The notes: generated by a model not told the origin, from the sequence alone. A DNA stretch of 64,000 bases from Bacteroidota bacterium (GCA_018267215.1 JAFDYX010000026.1:124001-188000); one strand, 5' to 3'. Counted from the first letter of the stretch, positions 11,015 to 19,873 are shown. Made by a program: numbers and translations.

Positions 11015-11935
11015 ATGAAAAATCATCAACACTTGTGGGGCATTGACTTGGGTGGCACAAAGGCAGAGGGCGTGGTGCTGGCGTCTGCTACTTCTCCTGA
11101 GATTCTTTTTCGCGACCGGCTTCCCACAGAAAGTTATAAAGGATATGATCATGAAGTAAACCAAGTAGGTTTGCTGGTGGAGAAAATGGAGAAAGCTATG
11201 GGTTATCGTGCTTCGCATATCGGTATAGGCACGCCCGGCATACGCGATCCGAAGACAAGACTGATGCACAATTGTAATTCTACTTGCCTCAACGGCAAAC
11301 CACTGAAAGAAGACCTCGAGCGATTGTTGAACGTGAAACTCTCCATGGCCAACGATGCCAACTGTTTTGCTTTGGCTGAAGCTACCATGGGTGTAGTGAA
11401 AGATCAGTTTGCAAAGGCAAACGTAGTGTTTGGTGTTATACTGGGAACGGGCGTGGGTGGTGGGTTGGTAGTAAATGGTAAAATCATCAACGGGCTGCAT
11501 GGTATAGGCGGAGAGTGGGGACATAATTTTTTAGATACCAGCGGGGGAGGTCCTTGTTACTGTGGTAAGATGGGCTGTGTGGAAAATGTGTTGTCGGGGC
11601 CGGCCTTAGAAAAATATTATGCATCAGCCAGTGGTGAGAAAAAATCATTGAAAGAAATTTATACTCAGGCGCAAGCAGGTCATGATGCCCATGCACTAAA
11701 GACCATGGAGCGGCTCATCCATTTTTTTGGATTGGCATTAAGTGTAGTAGTAAATATTGTTGACCCTGACGTGGTAGTTATCGGTGGTGGGGTAGGGAAT
11801 ATTGATTTGATTTATACGGAAGGCAAAGCATCGCTTCAAAAATTTATTTTCAACAACCATTGCGATACGCCCATTGTGCGCCCTAAACTGGGCGATAGTG
11901 CCGGGGTATTTGGTGCTGCCTATCTGACTATTTGA
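11015..11935 (+). CDS. ROK family sugar kinase
   Basis: ATP-dependent sugar kinase of 306 residues. It has the N-terminal phosphate loop GIDLGGTKAEGVV, a DANCFALAEA sugar-binding segment, the ROK zinc motif CYCGKMGCVENVLSG, and the adenosine motif VVIGGGVGN. The probable substrate is glucose, fructose or N-acetylglucosamine; sequence alone does not say which. The start ATG at 11015 fits the family length. It stands alone, divergent from the acyltransferase gene. Confidence 0.9.
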   Translation: MKNHQHLWGIDLGGTKAEGVVLASATSPEILFRDRLPTESYKGYDHEVNQVGLLVEKMEKAMGYRASHIGIGTPGIRDPKTRLMHNCNSTCLNGKPLKEDLERLLNVKLSMANDANCFALAEATMGVVKDQFAKANVVFGVILGTGVGGGLVVNGKIINGLHGIGGEWGHNFLDTSGGGPCYCGKMGCVENVLSGPALEKYYASASGEKKSLKEIYTQAQAGHDAHALKTMERLIHFFGLALSVVVNIVDPDVVVIGGGVGNIDLIYTEGKASLQKFIFNNHCDTPIVRPKLGDSAGVFGAAYLTI

Positions 11936-11962
11936 TTTTTTTAGGATTGGCAGGCGGCAATA

Positions 11963-12637
11963 TTATCCAAATGCTTCTTTTACTATAAAATTGTCGGCAA
12001 TTTTTAATGAGGATAATTGCTTCTCTACAGCCTGCATCATCAAGTCGGGCCCACACAGATAAAAATAGTTTTGAGTGTTTTTACCGATGTGCTGTTTAAT
12101 CAGGTCGGCAGTAACATATCCGTTTTCGTACCCAAGCCGCACTTCGTCTGAAAGTACGTTGATAAAATTACTGCCCAACAGTATTTTAAATTTATCTTCG
12201 AGGATAATATCGCCTTTGGTTTTGTTGGCAAAGATCAGTTTGTTGTTGCCGATTTTATTTTTCTTCTCAAGCTGCTTTAAGATGGCGATGAAGGGCGTTA
12301 TGCCCGATCCACCCGCAATAAAAATACCTTCGCCTTTATAGGAGATAGCGCCAAAGACATCGCCAATAAGCAGTGCATCGCCTTTGACGAGCGAGCGCAA
12401 CTGATTGGTAACCCCGTGATGAAACGGATAGGTCTTGATAGTAAACTCAAGAAAATCATCTTCCGGCAAGGAAGTGAAAGTAAACGGCCTCAGCTCTTTT
12501 TCCCAACCCGGTTTATTAATAGATACATCTACTGCTTGCCCCGGATGATAAACTAAACCGGCAGGTTTTTCGGTAACAAAACTGAGTACATCGTGCGTAA
12601 TACGTTTGATGGATGTTATTTTAACTGAATGTGCCAT
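11963..12637 (-). CDS. FAD-dependent oxidoreductase, ferredoxin-NADP+ reductase-like
   Basis: Flavoprotein with an FNR-type fold and no iron-sulfur domain. The FAD motif is RPFTFTS, the NAD(P) ribose motif is FIAGGSGITP and the C-terminal nicotinamide motif is YLCGPDLMM. ATG at 12637 is chosen over an upstream TTG (12691) because the longer form would run back into folE. At 224 residues it is a minimal FAD/NAD module, like the reductase half of flavohemoglobins. It directly follows folE (stop at 12642), so it belongs to the sigma factor-folE operon. The electron acceptor is unknown. Confidence 0.85.
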   Translation of the reverse strand: MAHSVKITSIKRITHDVLSFVTEKPAGLVYHPGQAVDVSINKPGWEKELRPFTFTSLPEDDFLEFTIKTYPFHHGVTNQLRSLVKGDALLIGDVFGAISYKGEGIFIAGGSGITPFIAILKQLEKKNKIGNNKLIFANKTKGDIILEDKFKILLGSNFINVLSDEVRLGYENGYVTADLIKQHIGKNTQNYFYLCGPDLMMQAVEKQLSSLKIADNFIVKEAFG

Positions 12638-12641
12638 AAAT

Positions 12642-13289
12642 TTATTTTTTGATATGTGATAAGAATTCTTTTTGAATGGTGATGTCTTCAAATTGCCCTG
12701 AATAACTTTCTGTAATGGTTAAACTATTGGTATCGCGAATGCCTCGGGAAGCCACGCACAGGTGGCTGGCCTCGATCACTACGGCTACGTCTGGGTGTTG
12801 CAACACCTCTTTCATGGCTTCCGCTATTTGCATGGTCAGCCTTTCCTGCACTTGCGGGCGTGCCGCATAATACTGCACTAACCTGTTTATTTTAGATAAC
12901 CCGATCACTTGATGGCTTGGCATATAGGCCACATGTACTTTGCCAATGATCGGCACAAAGTGGTGCTCACAGCACGAGTACAAAGTGATGTCTTTTTCTA
13001 CGAGCATTCTTTTATAGTTGTACTTATTCTCGAACAGGCTTATAGCTGGTTTATTTTCCGGATTTAGCCCACTGAACATTTCCTGCACGTACATTTTGGC
13101 AACCCGCCTGGGGGTGTTGCACAGGCTGTCGTCCGACAAGTCGAGGCCGAGCGTGCGCATGATGTGTGCAAAATGATACTCGATCTGGTTTATTTTTTCA
13201 TCCTCACTCAATATATCGCTTTGGCGGTATAGCAGCGTGTCTGTTGCGTATTCTCTTGGCTCGGTAGCAATGGCTTTTTGGGTCAGCAT
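12642..13289 (-). CDS. folE: GTP cyclohydrolase I
   Basis: Converts GTP to 7,8-dihydroneopterin triphosphate, the entry to folate or tetrahydrobiopterin. Zinc and active-site residues are visible in YSCCEHHFVPIIGKVHVAY and HLCVASRGI, with VQERLT and TNSLT downstream. ATG at 13289 is preferred over a TTG two codons earlier; it gives 215 residues, the usual length. It starts two bases after the stop of the sigma factor gene, so the two are surely co-transcribed. Confidence 0.97.
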   Translation of the reverse strand: MLTQKAIATEPREYATDTLLYRQSDILSEDEKINQIEYHFAHIMRTLGLDLSDDSLCNTPRRVAKMYVQEMFSGLNPENKPAISLFENKYNYKRMLVEKDITLYSCCEHHFVPIIGKVHVAYMPSHQVIGLSKINRLVQYYAARPQVQERLTMQIAEAMKEVLQHPDVAVVIEASHLCVASRGIRDTNSLTITESYSGQFEDITIQKEFLSHIKK

Positions 13290-13291
13290 AA

Positions 13292-13942
13292 TCAAAGGGT
13301 ATTAATGGTTTTCATTACGTTTTCCACCATGGCGTTGCAGTAGATCAGGTTAAACTCAAACAGTTCGTCTGCCGAATACGATTTTTCTATTTCATTTCTC
13401 AACATAGACTTAGCCCGTGTCAGCCTCACCTTTACATTAGCTTCGCTGATGGCTAACACTTCGGCAGTTTCGGCTATGTTGAGTCCGTTTATTTCACGCA
13501 GCGAGAAAACCAGCCGGTAGTCTTCAGGCAATTGAGAGAGTGATTTCTCTATGATGCGCCCCAATTCTTGTGTTTGAATAGTTTTGAGTACATCGTTGTT
13601 TGAGTGGGCATACATGGGTCTTGCATTTTCGTTCATCGTATCAGCGGCATGTTCATTTTTAAAACTGGATTTTTCTTTTTTTCGATAACAATTATTGAGC
13701 ATGATGCGGATCATCCAGGTTTTAAAATTGGCACGTTGTTCAAACTGGGCTAAATTTTTAAAGGCATCTATAAACGTGTCCTGCATTAAATCCTGCGTGT
13801 CTTCATGGTTGTAGTTGTACGACCGGCCTATTTTGTACAGGTAGGGGTTAAATCGCCTGACGATGATTTCGTACAAAGGTCTTTCTCCCTTTAAAATGCG
13901 ATTGATAATCTCCGCTTCCGTTAGTTTTTCGTGTTGGTTCAT
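13292..13942 (-). CDS. ECF-type RNA polymerase sigma factor
   Basis: Sigma-70 family protein of 216 residues. Region 2 has EDTQDLMQDTFIDAFKNL and FKTWMIRIMLNNCYR; region 4 has LPEDYRLVFSLREINGLNIA and AISEANVKVRLTRAKSML. No anti-sigma gene is adjacent. It leads an operon with folE and a flavin reductase, so its regulon may involve pterin or redox metabolism; this is inference. The inverted repeat GTTTAC/GTAAAC (13947-13952 and 13972-13977) lies just upstream of the ATG and could be a control site. Confidence 0.93.
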   Translation of the reverse strand: MNQHEKLTEAEIINRILKGERPLYEIIVRRFNPYLYKIGRSYNYNHEDTQDLMQDTFIDAFKNLAQFEQRANFKTWMIRIMLNNCYRKKEKSSFKNEHAADTMNENARPMYAHSNNDVLKTIQTQELGRIIEKSLSQLPEDYRLVFSLREINGLNIAETAEVLAISEANVKVRLTRAKSMLRNEIEKSYSADELFEFNLIYCNAMVENVMKTINTL

Positions 13943-14315
13943 ACTTGTTTACCTCAATTTATCTCATTAGAGTAAACGAAGATCGAAAAGGTTACAAAAT
14001 TTTAATAAACAGAGAGGATAAGCTGCTTAAAACACAATAAACCTGTTTTTAAACAGAATAAGGTTTTTAGAATGGAACTCACGTGAATGCGTTCTTCATT
14101 CCTTTGTTTCATTCTGATTTTAATTAGCCGGGCAGATGATTTTTGTTAGTTTTTTATTTTTCTATTCTGCATAATTAGCATAGGTAAGCAATCTATGTAT
14201 CATTTTTTGTTGCCCGATAAACAACAGAGATAGAGCGAGAAGGTTTAATGTTTAGTAGCAAAAACACATACGTTTTCTTTTTAAATTAGAGTCAGGATAT
14301 GCAGAGCCGGATTTT
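13943..14315. other. Intergenic region, divergent promoters
   Basis: This 373-base AT-rich gap separates the sigma factor gene (minus) from the transglutaminase-like gene (plus), so it must hold two promoters. It contains the inverted repeat GTTTAC-N19-GTAAAC at 13947-13977 and a CTGTTT-TT-AAACAG palindrome near 14053. No RNA gene or ORF of note was seen. Confidence 0.5.
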
Positions 14316-14918
14316 ATGAAACTACACATGGAGTCAAACAGGACGGAAGACTACTTGAAAGAGATACCACCTGTCATTCAGTTTTCGTCACCATTAATTC
14401 AACAGCAAATCAAATCAATAGAATCAAGTGCTTTCACTCAGATGGAAAAAGCAAAAAATGCTTTTGAACTGGTGCGCGATAAGATTTCGCATTCTTTCGA
14501 TACACATAGCAAAACAGTTACCATCAGTGCCGATGAAACCCTGAAGACTGGAGAAGGAATTTGTTTTGCCAAAGCTCACTTGCTGGCATCGCTATTGCGA
14601 GGCATGGGTATTCCTGCCGGCTTTTGTTATCAGCGTGTGTTGCGAAAAGGAACTGTTGACTCCGGATATGCGCTGCATGGTTTAAATGCTGCATACATAG
14701 ATGGAAAATGGTTTCGCATAGACCCCAGAGGAAATAAGCCCGGTGTGGATTCTCAGTTTTCTGTGGATGTGGAAAAACTGGCTTACCCTATTCGGGAACA
14801 TCTCGGTGAAGTGGATTATCCGGATGTATTGGTAGCTCCGTTGCCATCAGTAATAACTGCCATGCGTGAGTCGAAGGACTGTCAGGAGTTATTTTTTAAA
14901 CGCCCGGAAGCACTGTAA
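14316..14918 (+). CDS. Transglutaminase-like cysteine protease-fold protein
   Basis: Soluble protein of 200 residues with a transglutaminase core. The Cys-His-Asp triad is seen as GEGICFAKAHLLASLLR (Cys about residue 89), ALHGLNAAYI (His about 130) and WFRIDPRGN (Asp about 144). Proteins of this type act as peptidases or amide-bond hydrolases or transferases; no substrate can be assigned. No signal peptide is seen. It lies upstream of an uncharacterised gene with only about 50 bases between them. Confidence 0.85.
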   Translation: MKLHMESNRTEDYLKEIPPVIQFSSPLIQQQIKSIESSAFTQMEKAKNAFELVRDKISHSFDTHSKTVTISADETLKTGEGICFAKAHLLASLLRGMGIPAGFCYQRVLRKGTVDSGYALHGLNAAYIDGKWFRIDPRGNKPGVDSQFSVDVEKLAYPIREHLGEVDYPDVLVAPLPSVITAMRESKDCQELFFKRPEAL

Positions 14919-14969
14919 TGATAGTGCTTGTAATTATAAATATTGTTTGTCGCTTTTACACTCAATAAA

Positions 14970-15452
14970 ATGAATCAGGAGATAACAGCAAAACTTAAAG
15001 GACAGAAGCTGATAGATCATGAAATGATTAAAGCCGCTTTTGTTTTTTGGTTTTCAGATGGCGACCACCTGCGCTCACCGTTCCCGCTGTACATTCGCGA
15101 AAGGTTGCAGTTCGAAGCTATTAATAAATTTCTGGATTGGGGTAGCAGAATTTCAGATAAAGCCAAAAAGGAAATTAACGATGAGATACTCGTAGAAAAA
15201 TTTGAAGAAATAATTTTTGAACTGGCTTCTGACATGGTGGAGACCGAAGATGAAAAACTAACCATTCGTTATCCATTTATGCCACGCATAGGCGATGCCA
15301 TACACAACAAAGAAAATATGGCAGAGCAATCTGAAAGCAAGATTACCCAAAGATCGTATTATAAAAAAGATGATACTGCCTTTATGAAAGTTAAGTTGAT
15401 TAACACGGTTTCTCAAGAAGAATGGGAAACTCAATTTGAATTACCTGAATAA
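14970..15452 (+). CDS. Uncharacterised protein
   Basis: This 160-residue soluble protein is not recognised. It is rich in charged residues, with an aromatic patch FVFWFSDGDH near residue 20 and a proline-containing IRYPFMPRIGDAIHN near residue 105. The C-terminal third is lysine- and glutamate-rich. ATG at 14970 is preferred over an upstream TTG at 14943. It sits between the transglutaminase-like gene and the molybdopterin-domain lipoprotein gene, all co-directional, which is the only hint of role. Confidence 0.65.
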   Translation: MNQEITAKLKGQKLIDHEMIKAAFVFWFSDGDHLRSPFPLYIRERLQFEAINKFLDWGSRISDKAKKEINDEILVEKFEEIIFELASDMVETEDEKLTIRYPFMPRIGDAIHNKENMAEQSESKITQRSYYKKDDTAFMKVKLINTVSQEEWETQFELPE

Positions 15453-15484
15453 GATGGATGACTCAATATTTTAAATAATTTATT

Positions 15485-16099
15485 ATGAAAACTAATTTTA
15501 CCATTGTATCCATTTTTTTAATAACTTTTTTTCTGAGCGGATGCACGAACACCTCCGGCAACAAACAGTCAAAGGAATCGGCTGCAGATTCTTCAAAGGC
15601 TGTATCGGCCAGCGATCACCCCGATGTGCTATCTGTTGGGGCAGGAGACACTGCCAAATTTATCAGTAAACAATTAGTTGTGAAGGGTGATGTTGAACAT
15701 CCTTTAACATTAACGGTTGACTCATTAAAAAATATGAAGGTTTCTGTAATGCACGACATGAATGTAGTTTGCCAAAGTGGGGCTACCGTCAACACGATCA
15801 ATCAATCTAAAGGTGTTCTTTTGAAAGAGATATTGAACAAAGCAAAGCTTAAACAATCCAATCATAAGGATCGCAACTTCTATGTTGTAGCACGAGCTAC
15901 CGATAACTACAAAGCCACTTTTTCTTGGGGCGAAATTTTCAATAATCCGGCCGGAGATAATGTCTATGTTCTGTTTGAGGAAAATGGAAAGCCGATCAGC
16001 CAGCGTGGGTCAATGGTACTCTTCTCTTTAAGCGACACTAAGACAGGGCCACGCCACGTTAGATGGCTGAGCAGCATTGAGGTGAATAAAGTGAACTGA
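15485..16099 (+). CDS. Sulfite oxidase-fold (molybdopterin-binding domain) lipoprotein
   Basis: This 204-residue lipoprotein has an N-terminal hydrophobic segment ending in the lipobox LSGC (Cys about 20). The rest (about residues 55-200) resembles the oxidoreductase molybdopterin-binding domain of the sulfite oxidase family. It has VVCQSGATV (a cysteine that could ligate Mo), FYVVARATDNYKATFSWGEI and TGPRHVRWLSSIEV. The molybdenum cofactor genes begin about 500 bases away on the other strand, which supports a Mo-MPT role. Some members of this small-domain group lack cofactor, so catalysis is not certain. Confidence 0.72.
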   Translation: MKTNFTIVSIFLITFFLSGCTNTSGNKQSKESAADSSKAVSASDHPDVLSVGAGDTAKFISKQLVVKGDVEHPLTLTVDSLKNMKVSVMHDMNVVCQSGATVNTINQSKGVLLKEILNKAKLKQSNHKDRNFYVVARATDNYKATFSWGEIFNNPAGDNVYVLFEENGKPISQRGSMVLFSLSDTKTGPRHVRWLSSIEVNKVN

Positions 16100-16126
16100 G
16101 AAAACTACGATAACAACTCTTCAGTT

Positions 16127-16549
16127 TTATTTGGCCGTACCGTCTGTGGTGTAATGTGTAGTATGAACTAACTGGTCATCTTTATACACACCCTCGCTTT
16201 CTATTTTTCCATTGGAATACCAACGGACAAACGCTCCATTCAATTTGTCGTTTTCGTAATGGTTCTCACTTATTTTATTTCCTGTGGAATCCCAGATAGT
16301 CCAAACGCCAAATCGCTTGCCATGCAAAAATTCGCCCTGCATTTGTTTTTTCCCATTTTGATAAAACCACGTCCACGTTCCTTCATCTTTCCCGTTTATG
16401 TGTTGCCCGTTTATTTTGGGCTGGCCGTTGCTGTAACTCCAATTGCCCGAACTGAATTCGTATTGAATCCAGATGTAGCCCAGCACAACAGCATAAATGA
16501 TTAGTCTGAGGTACCTGAGGTTTTTTTTAATTGCAGTACGGTCAGCCAT
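16127..16549 (-). CDS. MORN-variant (YwqK-like) repeat protein with N-terminal membrane anchor
   Basis: This 140-residue protein has one N-terminal membrane segment (LRLIIYAVVLGYIWIQY). About four repeats of the pattern G-x-W-x-x-(Y/W)-x-x-N/G-G-K follow, for example GTWTWFYQNGKKQMQGEF and GVWTIWDSTGNKISENHY. Such repeats define the YwqK/MORN-2 family, often labelled antitoxin-like, though they are mostly of unknown function. It is co-directional with moaCB but separated from it, and convergent to the lipoprotein gene. Confidence 0.78.
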   Translation of the reverse strand: MADRTAIKKNLRYLRLIIYAVVLGYIWIQYEFSSGNWSYSNGQPKINGQHINGKDEGTWTWFYQNGKKQMQGEFLHGKRFGVWTIWDSTGNKISENHYENDKLNGAFVRWYSNGKIESEGVYKDDQLVHTTHYTTDGTAK

Positions 16550-16580
16550 TTTGATAAAAAATTATTTACCCATTTTCTCT

Positions 16581-17492
16581 TTAGTCATGCCTGCCACCAC
16601 CTATAATTTTAAACACATGAAGGATAAAAGGAAACAACGCATCCATTGATTCGGCAGCGCCTTTGGTAGAGCCTGGCAATGTCAGAATCAATGTCTTATC
16701 TTTTACACCAGCAATACCACGCGAAAGCATCGAATACGGAGTTCGTTCTTGCCCATAGTTTCTGGCAGCCTCCATAATCCCCGGAATTTCTTTGTCCAGC
16801 AAGGGGCGAATGGCTTCCGGTGTTGTGTCGCGGGGAGAAAGACCTGTACCTCCGGTGAGGATAATCATATCATTTCCTTTTGAACAAAGTTCATGAATTA
16901 TTTTTTGAATACGGACCGGCTCATCAGGAATAATAGAATAATCGGTGACAGCGACATGGCATGTTTTTAATTTATCTATAATTGCCTTGCCTGCTTTGTC
17001 TTCTTTTTTTCCTTCGGATATGCTATCAGAGCACACTACGACTGCTGCTTTCAGGTCTTTTCTGAATTTATCTGTAAAGTCAGATTTACCACCTTTCTTT
17101 TCCAGTAATTTAATAGAGTGGATTTCAATTCCTTTGTCAATGGGCTTCAGCATGTCGTACATCGTTAAAGCTGTAACGGAAGCAGCGTGCATGGCTTCAA
17201 CCTCCACACCGGTTTTGTAAATAGTGTGAATTTCTGTTTCGATAAAAATTTCCAACCCTTCGGTACGAAATCTGGTTTGCATAAACTCAATAGGCAGCGG
17301 ATGACAATCGGGAATTACATCGCTGGTACGTTTGGCGGCAAACAACCCGGCTGTCTTGGCCATTTCAAACACATCTCCTTTTGGCACTCGTTTTTCGAGA
17401 ATTGCCTGCATGGTTTCGTGGGCGCTGACTTTTACAATTGCTTGAGCCGTGGCTTTGCGAAGCGTTGTTGGCTTATGTGTTACGTTTACCAT
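16581..17492 (-). CDS. moaC: Bifunctional MoaC-MoaB/MogA molybdenum cofactor protein
   Basis: Fusion of two Moco enzymes, 303 residues. The N-terminal MoaC half (about 1-145), cyclic pyranopterin monophosphate synthase, has [13 protein letters not shown] and [19 protein letters not shown]. The C-terminal half (about 150-303) is the MoaB/MogA molybdopterin adenylyltransferase fold, with VVVCSDSIS and [21 protein letters not shown] at 17492 is preferred to an upstream in-frame GTG (17516) that lies inside moaE; it begins three bases after the moaE stop. This is the last gene of the Moco run. MoaC-MoaB fusions are known in Bacteroidota. Confidence 0.95.
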   Translation of the reverse strand: MVNVTHKPTTLRKATAQAIVKVSAHETMQAILEKRVPKGDVFEMAKTAGLFAAKRTSDVIPDCHPLPIEFMQTRFRTEGLEIFIETEIHTIYKTGVEVEAMHAASVTALTMYDMLKPIDKGIEIHSIKLLEKKGGKSDFTDKFRKDLKAAVVVCSDSISEGKKEDKAGKAIIDKLKTCHVAVTDYSIIPDEPVRIQKIIHELCSKGNDMIILTGGTGLSPRDTTPEAIRPLLDKEIPGIMEAARNYGQERTPYSMLSRGIAGVKDKTLILTLPGSTKGAAESMDALFPFILHVFKIIGGGRHD

Positions 17493-17494
17493 TT

Positions 17495-17938
17495 TCAGAT
17501 ATTGTTTTCTTTCCACGAAGATTCGCTTTCACTGATAATTTCTTTTCCCCACACCGGTAATTCTTTTTTTATTCTCTCTACAATTTCTGTACAAGCATCT
17601 ATGGCTGCTTTCCGGTGTTTGGAAGAGACAAACACAAACAAGCATATCTCACCGGCTTCTACTTTTCCCAGACTATGATAAATATGCATGCAGATAAGAG
17701 GGTATTTCGCAAACGCATCTTCGCGAATTTCGTGTGCTTTCTCTAAGGCCATTTCTTCATAGGCACTGTATTCTATGGCATTCACTTTTCCGGATGGCTT
17801 TTCATCAGCCCGTACTTGTCCTAAAAAAATACCATGCCCTCCAATAGTTGTTTTCCGACTGTGCTGCGAAATGCTTTCAGCAATTTTCTGTGCGCTGATG
17901 GCACCATGTATAAATATGTTTTTATATTCAGGCTTCAT
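17495..17938 (-). CDS. moaE: Molybdopterin synthase catalytic subunit MoaE
   Basis: Large subunit of molybdopterin synthase, 147 residues; transfers sulfur from thiocarboxylated MoaD to cyclic pyranopterin monophosphate. Family motifs are [32 protein letters not shown] and LPVWGKE with its catalytic lysine. The start overlaps the end of the MoeB-rhodanese gene by 11 bases, so translation is probably coupled. Confidence 0.96.
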   Translation of the reverse strand: MKPEYKNIFIHGAISAQKIAESISQHSRKTTIGGHGIFLGQVRADEKPSGKVNAIEYSAYEEMALEKAHEIREDAFAKYPLICMHIYHSLGKVEAGEICLFVFVSSKHRKAAIDACTEIVERIKKELPVWGKEIISESESSWKENNI

Positions 17939-19040
17939 GCCATATTTTTTTGATGGGCGAATGATTGTCCATGATTCCTCCTTTTATAGAAAAGATATTT
18001 TTTTCCGGAAATATTTTTTTCAAAATGCCGACAGCTTTCGCACTTCTGATTCCGTGCTGACAAAAGACAAAGAGGCTCTGCTGATCTACAAAGTACTTAG
18101 TTCCTTCCGAAAGTTGGGAAAGGGGTAAGTGAATGTAAGGAATGTGCTCAGCCTTCGGCAATTCGCCCGACTCTCTGACATCAACAAATATGCTCTGACG
18201 GGAATCGTGATTAAAAATAGAATGAGCTTTATCCCATTCAATCGTTTCAACGGCTGAACATGAAAGCGAATAATCGAAGTTTCTAAATGCCAATTCTGTT
18301 TGTGGCATGTGCCGATAAGCTTCCGGATGGGGCGAAATATTCAATTCGTAAAACTGTTGGTGTGCCAGATTGTAATGCAACACTCTTCCCGATAGAAGCG
18401 TGCCGACTCCGGCCAGAAACTTAATGACTTCGGCAGCCTGAATGTTTCCGATAATTCCCGGAAGCACACCCAGCACGCCCGTGTCATCGCAGTTAGGAAT
18501 TTGAGAAGGATCGGGCGGCACAGGAAAAAGATCACGATAGTTACAGGCAATACCATGATCGTGACAAACATTGAACAGGCTCACTTGCCCTTCGTACTCA
18601 TAAATAGCGCCATAGACAAAAGGTTTGTTCAACAACACGCAAGCATCATTTACCAGATAGCGGGTAGAAAAATTATCGGTGCAGTCCATGATCACATCAA
18701 ACTTCGACAGTATATCGATGGCGTTGTTGTTGTCAATGTATTTTGAAAAAACATTTACTTCTATGTCACTGTATTTGTGGCTGAGGATTGCACCGGCTAC
18801 AACGGCTTTCTTTTTGTCTTCATCGCTTTCGCTATATAAAATCTGGCGGTTTAAATTTGATAGGCAAATAGTATCACCATCGGCAATTCCTATTTTGCCT
18901 ACACCGGCAGCGGCCAGATAGAGCAAAGCCGGACATCCCAGTCCTCCGGCTCCAATGACCAACACGGATGATTGTCTCAACTTTCTTTGTCCTTCGGTTC
19001 CAAAGCCCCGAAGATTTATCTGCCGTTCATAACGGTTCAT
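17928..19040 (-). CDS. moeB: MoeB/ThiF-type adenylyltransferase fused to rhodanese domain
   Basis: Activates the C-terminus of MoaD by adenylation; the fused rhodanese can supply sulfur, so one 370-residue protein may prepare MoaD thiocarboxylate. The E1-like domain (about 1-245) has VIGAGGLGCPALLYLA, NLNRQILY and DCTDNF. The usual zinc-binding CXXC of MoeB is altered: the segment reads ACNYRDLFPVPP, so the second Cys is Asp. The rhodanese (about 265-370) keeps the active-site loop FCQHGIRSAKAV. It lies 10 bases after moaD. A ThiF or HesA-like role is possible, but the neighbours favour Moco. Confidence 0.93.
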   Translation of the reverse strand: MNRYERQINLRGFGTEGQRKLRQSSVLVIGAGGLGCPALLYLAAAGVGKIGIADGDTICLSNLNRQILYSESDEDKKKAVVAGAILSHKYSDIEVNVFSKYIDNNNAIDILSKFDVIMDCTDNFSTRYLVNDACVLLNKPFVYGAIYEYEGQVSLFNVCHDHGIACNYRDLFPVPPDPSQIPNCDDTGVLGVLPGIIGNIQAAEVIKFLAGVGTLLSGRVLHYNLAHQQFYELNISPHPEAYRHMPQTELAFRNFDYSLSCSAVETIEWDKAHSIFNHDSRQSIFVDVRESGELPKAEHIPYIHLPLSQLSEGTKYFVDQQSLFVFCQHGIRSAKAVGILKKIFPEKNIFSIKGGIMDNHSPIKKIWHEA

Positions 19041-19050
19041 ATTTTTATTT

Positions 19051-19278
19051 TTATCCTCCCGAAAATGGCGGCAATAAAGCTACTTCTGCGTCTTCCGAGA
19101 GATCAATATCTGTTTGAATAATTTTTTTATTGACTGCAATAGATATGTTTAAGCCTTTCAATTCAGGATAGTGTTGATTTAACCACACTCTGAGTTCGGC
19201 AGAGTGATGAATATTTTCTGCCATCACACAAGAGCTTTTCATTTTGTCGGCTGCAATGCCAAAAGCAAAAATTTTCAT
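19051..19278 (-). CDS. moaD: Molybdopterin synthase sulfur carrier MoaD
   Basis: Ubiquitin-like sulfur carrier of 75 residues ending in the required Gly-Gly (LLPPFSGG). The terminal glycine becomes a thiocarboxylate after activation by MoeB. It sits between mobA (gap of one base) and moeB. The small size, terminal di-glycine and position make the call secure despite low sequence conservation in the family. Confidence 0.94.
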   Translation of the reverse strand: MKIFAFGIAADKMKSSCVMAENIHHSAELRVWLNQHYPELKGLNISIAVNKKIIQTDIDLSEDAEVALLPPFSGG

Positions 19279-19279
19279 T

Positions 19280-19873
19280 TTATTCTTTTTGTTGGCTTTC
19301 TATTTCTGCTATATCCTTAGGTTCATTGATGTTGGTAAGGCTAGCAGGAAACTCTTGCACCAAGTCGTCCATGTTAACAAAATGGTGAGTTGACTGTAAA
19401 ATTAATTTCTGCATTTTCAATTTGTTTTCTGCAATATGATCTGCCACTTTATCTTGAATCGAAACAGGATACACCGCATGCAGCGGTTGGATTGTTGCAC
19501 CTACCTGCGCTACGGCTACGCTTTTTCTTTTTGCGTTTGCTAACAATCTGTTCACTGCTTTTGCCGGAAAGAAAGGGGAGTCGCACCCAAGCAGCAATAC
19601 AAAATCTTTTTTTGTATAATGAAAGGCTGTATGCAGCGCACCCATCGGGCCTTTTTCGCAGATTATATCGGGAACGACTTTGAAGTTCGAATTTTTGTAT
19701 TCGTCTGAATTGGCAATAACAGTAAAGGGGTAATTATCCTCAGCTAACATATCAGTCAGGTAGTATAACATGGGCTTACCCAAGATCATCATCATTCCTT
19801 TATCTCTGCCCATGCGCGAACTTTTGCCACCGGCAGTAATGAAAATATCAATATCATGTTTGTATGATATCAT
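19280..19873 (-). CDS. mobA: Molybdenum cofactor guanylyltransferase MobA
   Basis: Adds GMP to Mo-molybdopterin, giving the MGD cofactor that nitrate reductase needs. The nucleotide-binding motif ITAGGKSSRMGRDKGMM is at the N-terminus, with GPMGALHTAF and LLGCDSPFF downstream. The length of 197 residues is typical. It overlaps the upstream permease gene by four bases. Its presence with narG fits the bis-MGD requirement of that enzyme. Confidence 0.95.
   Translation of the reverse strand: MISYKHDIDIFITAGGKSSRMGRDKGMMMILGKPMLYYLTDMLAEDNYPFTVIANSDEYKNSNFKVVPDIICEKGPMGALHTAFHYTKKDFVLLLGCDSPFFPAKAVNRLLANAKRKSVAVAQVGATIQPLHAVYPVSIQDKVADHIAENKLKMQKLILQSTHHFVNMDDLVQEFPASLTNINEPKDIAEIESQQKE

Noticed and set aside
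10817-11524. Long minus-strand ORF of 235 codons
   Set aside because: It is antisense to the ROK kinase gene and overlaps the acyltransferase start; its composition is rich in His, Cys and Ser without any domain.
12637-12691. Upstream extension of the flavin reductase
   Set aside because: It would start with TTG inside folE; the family core begins at the ATG at 12637.
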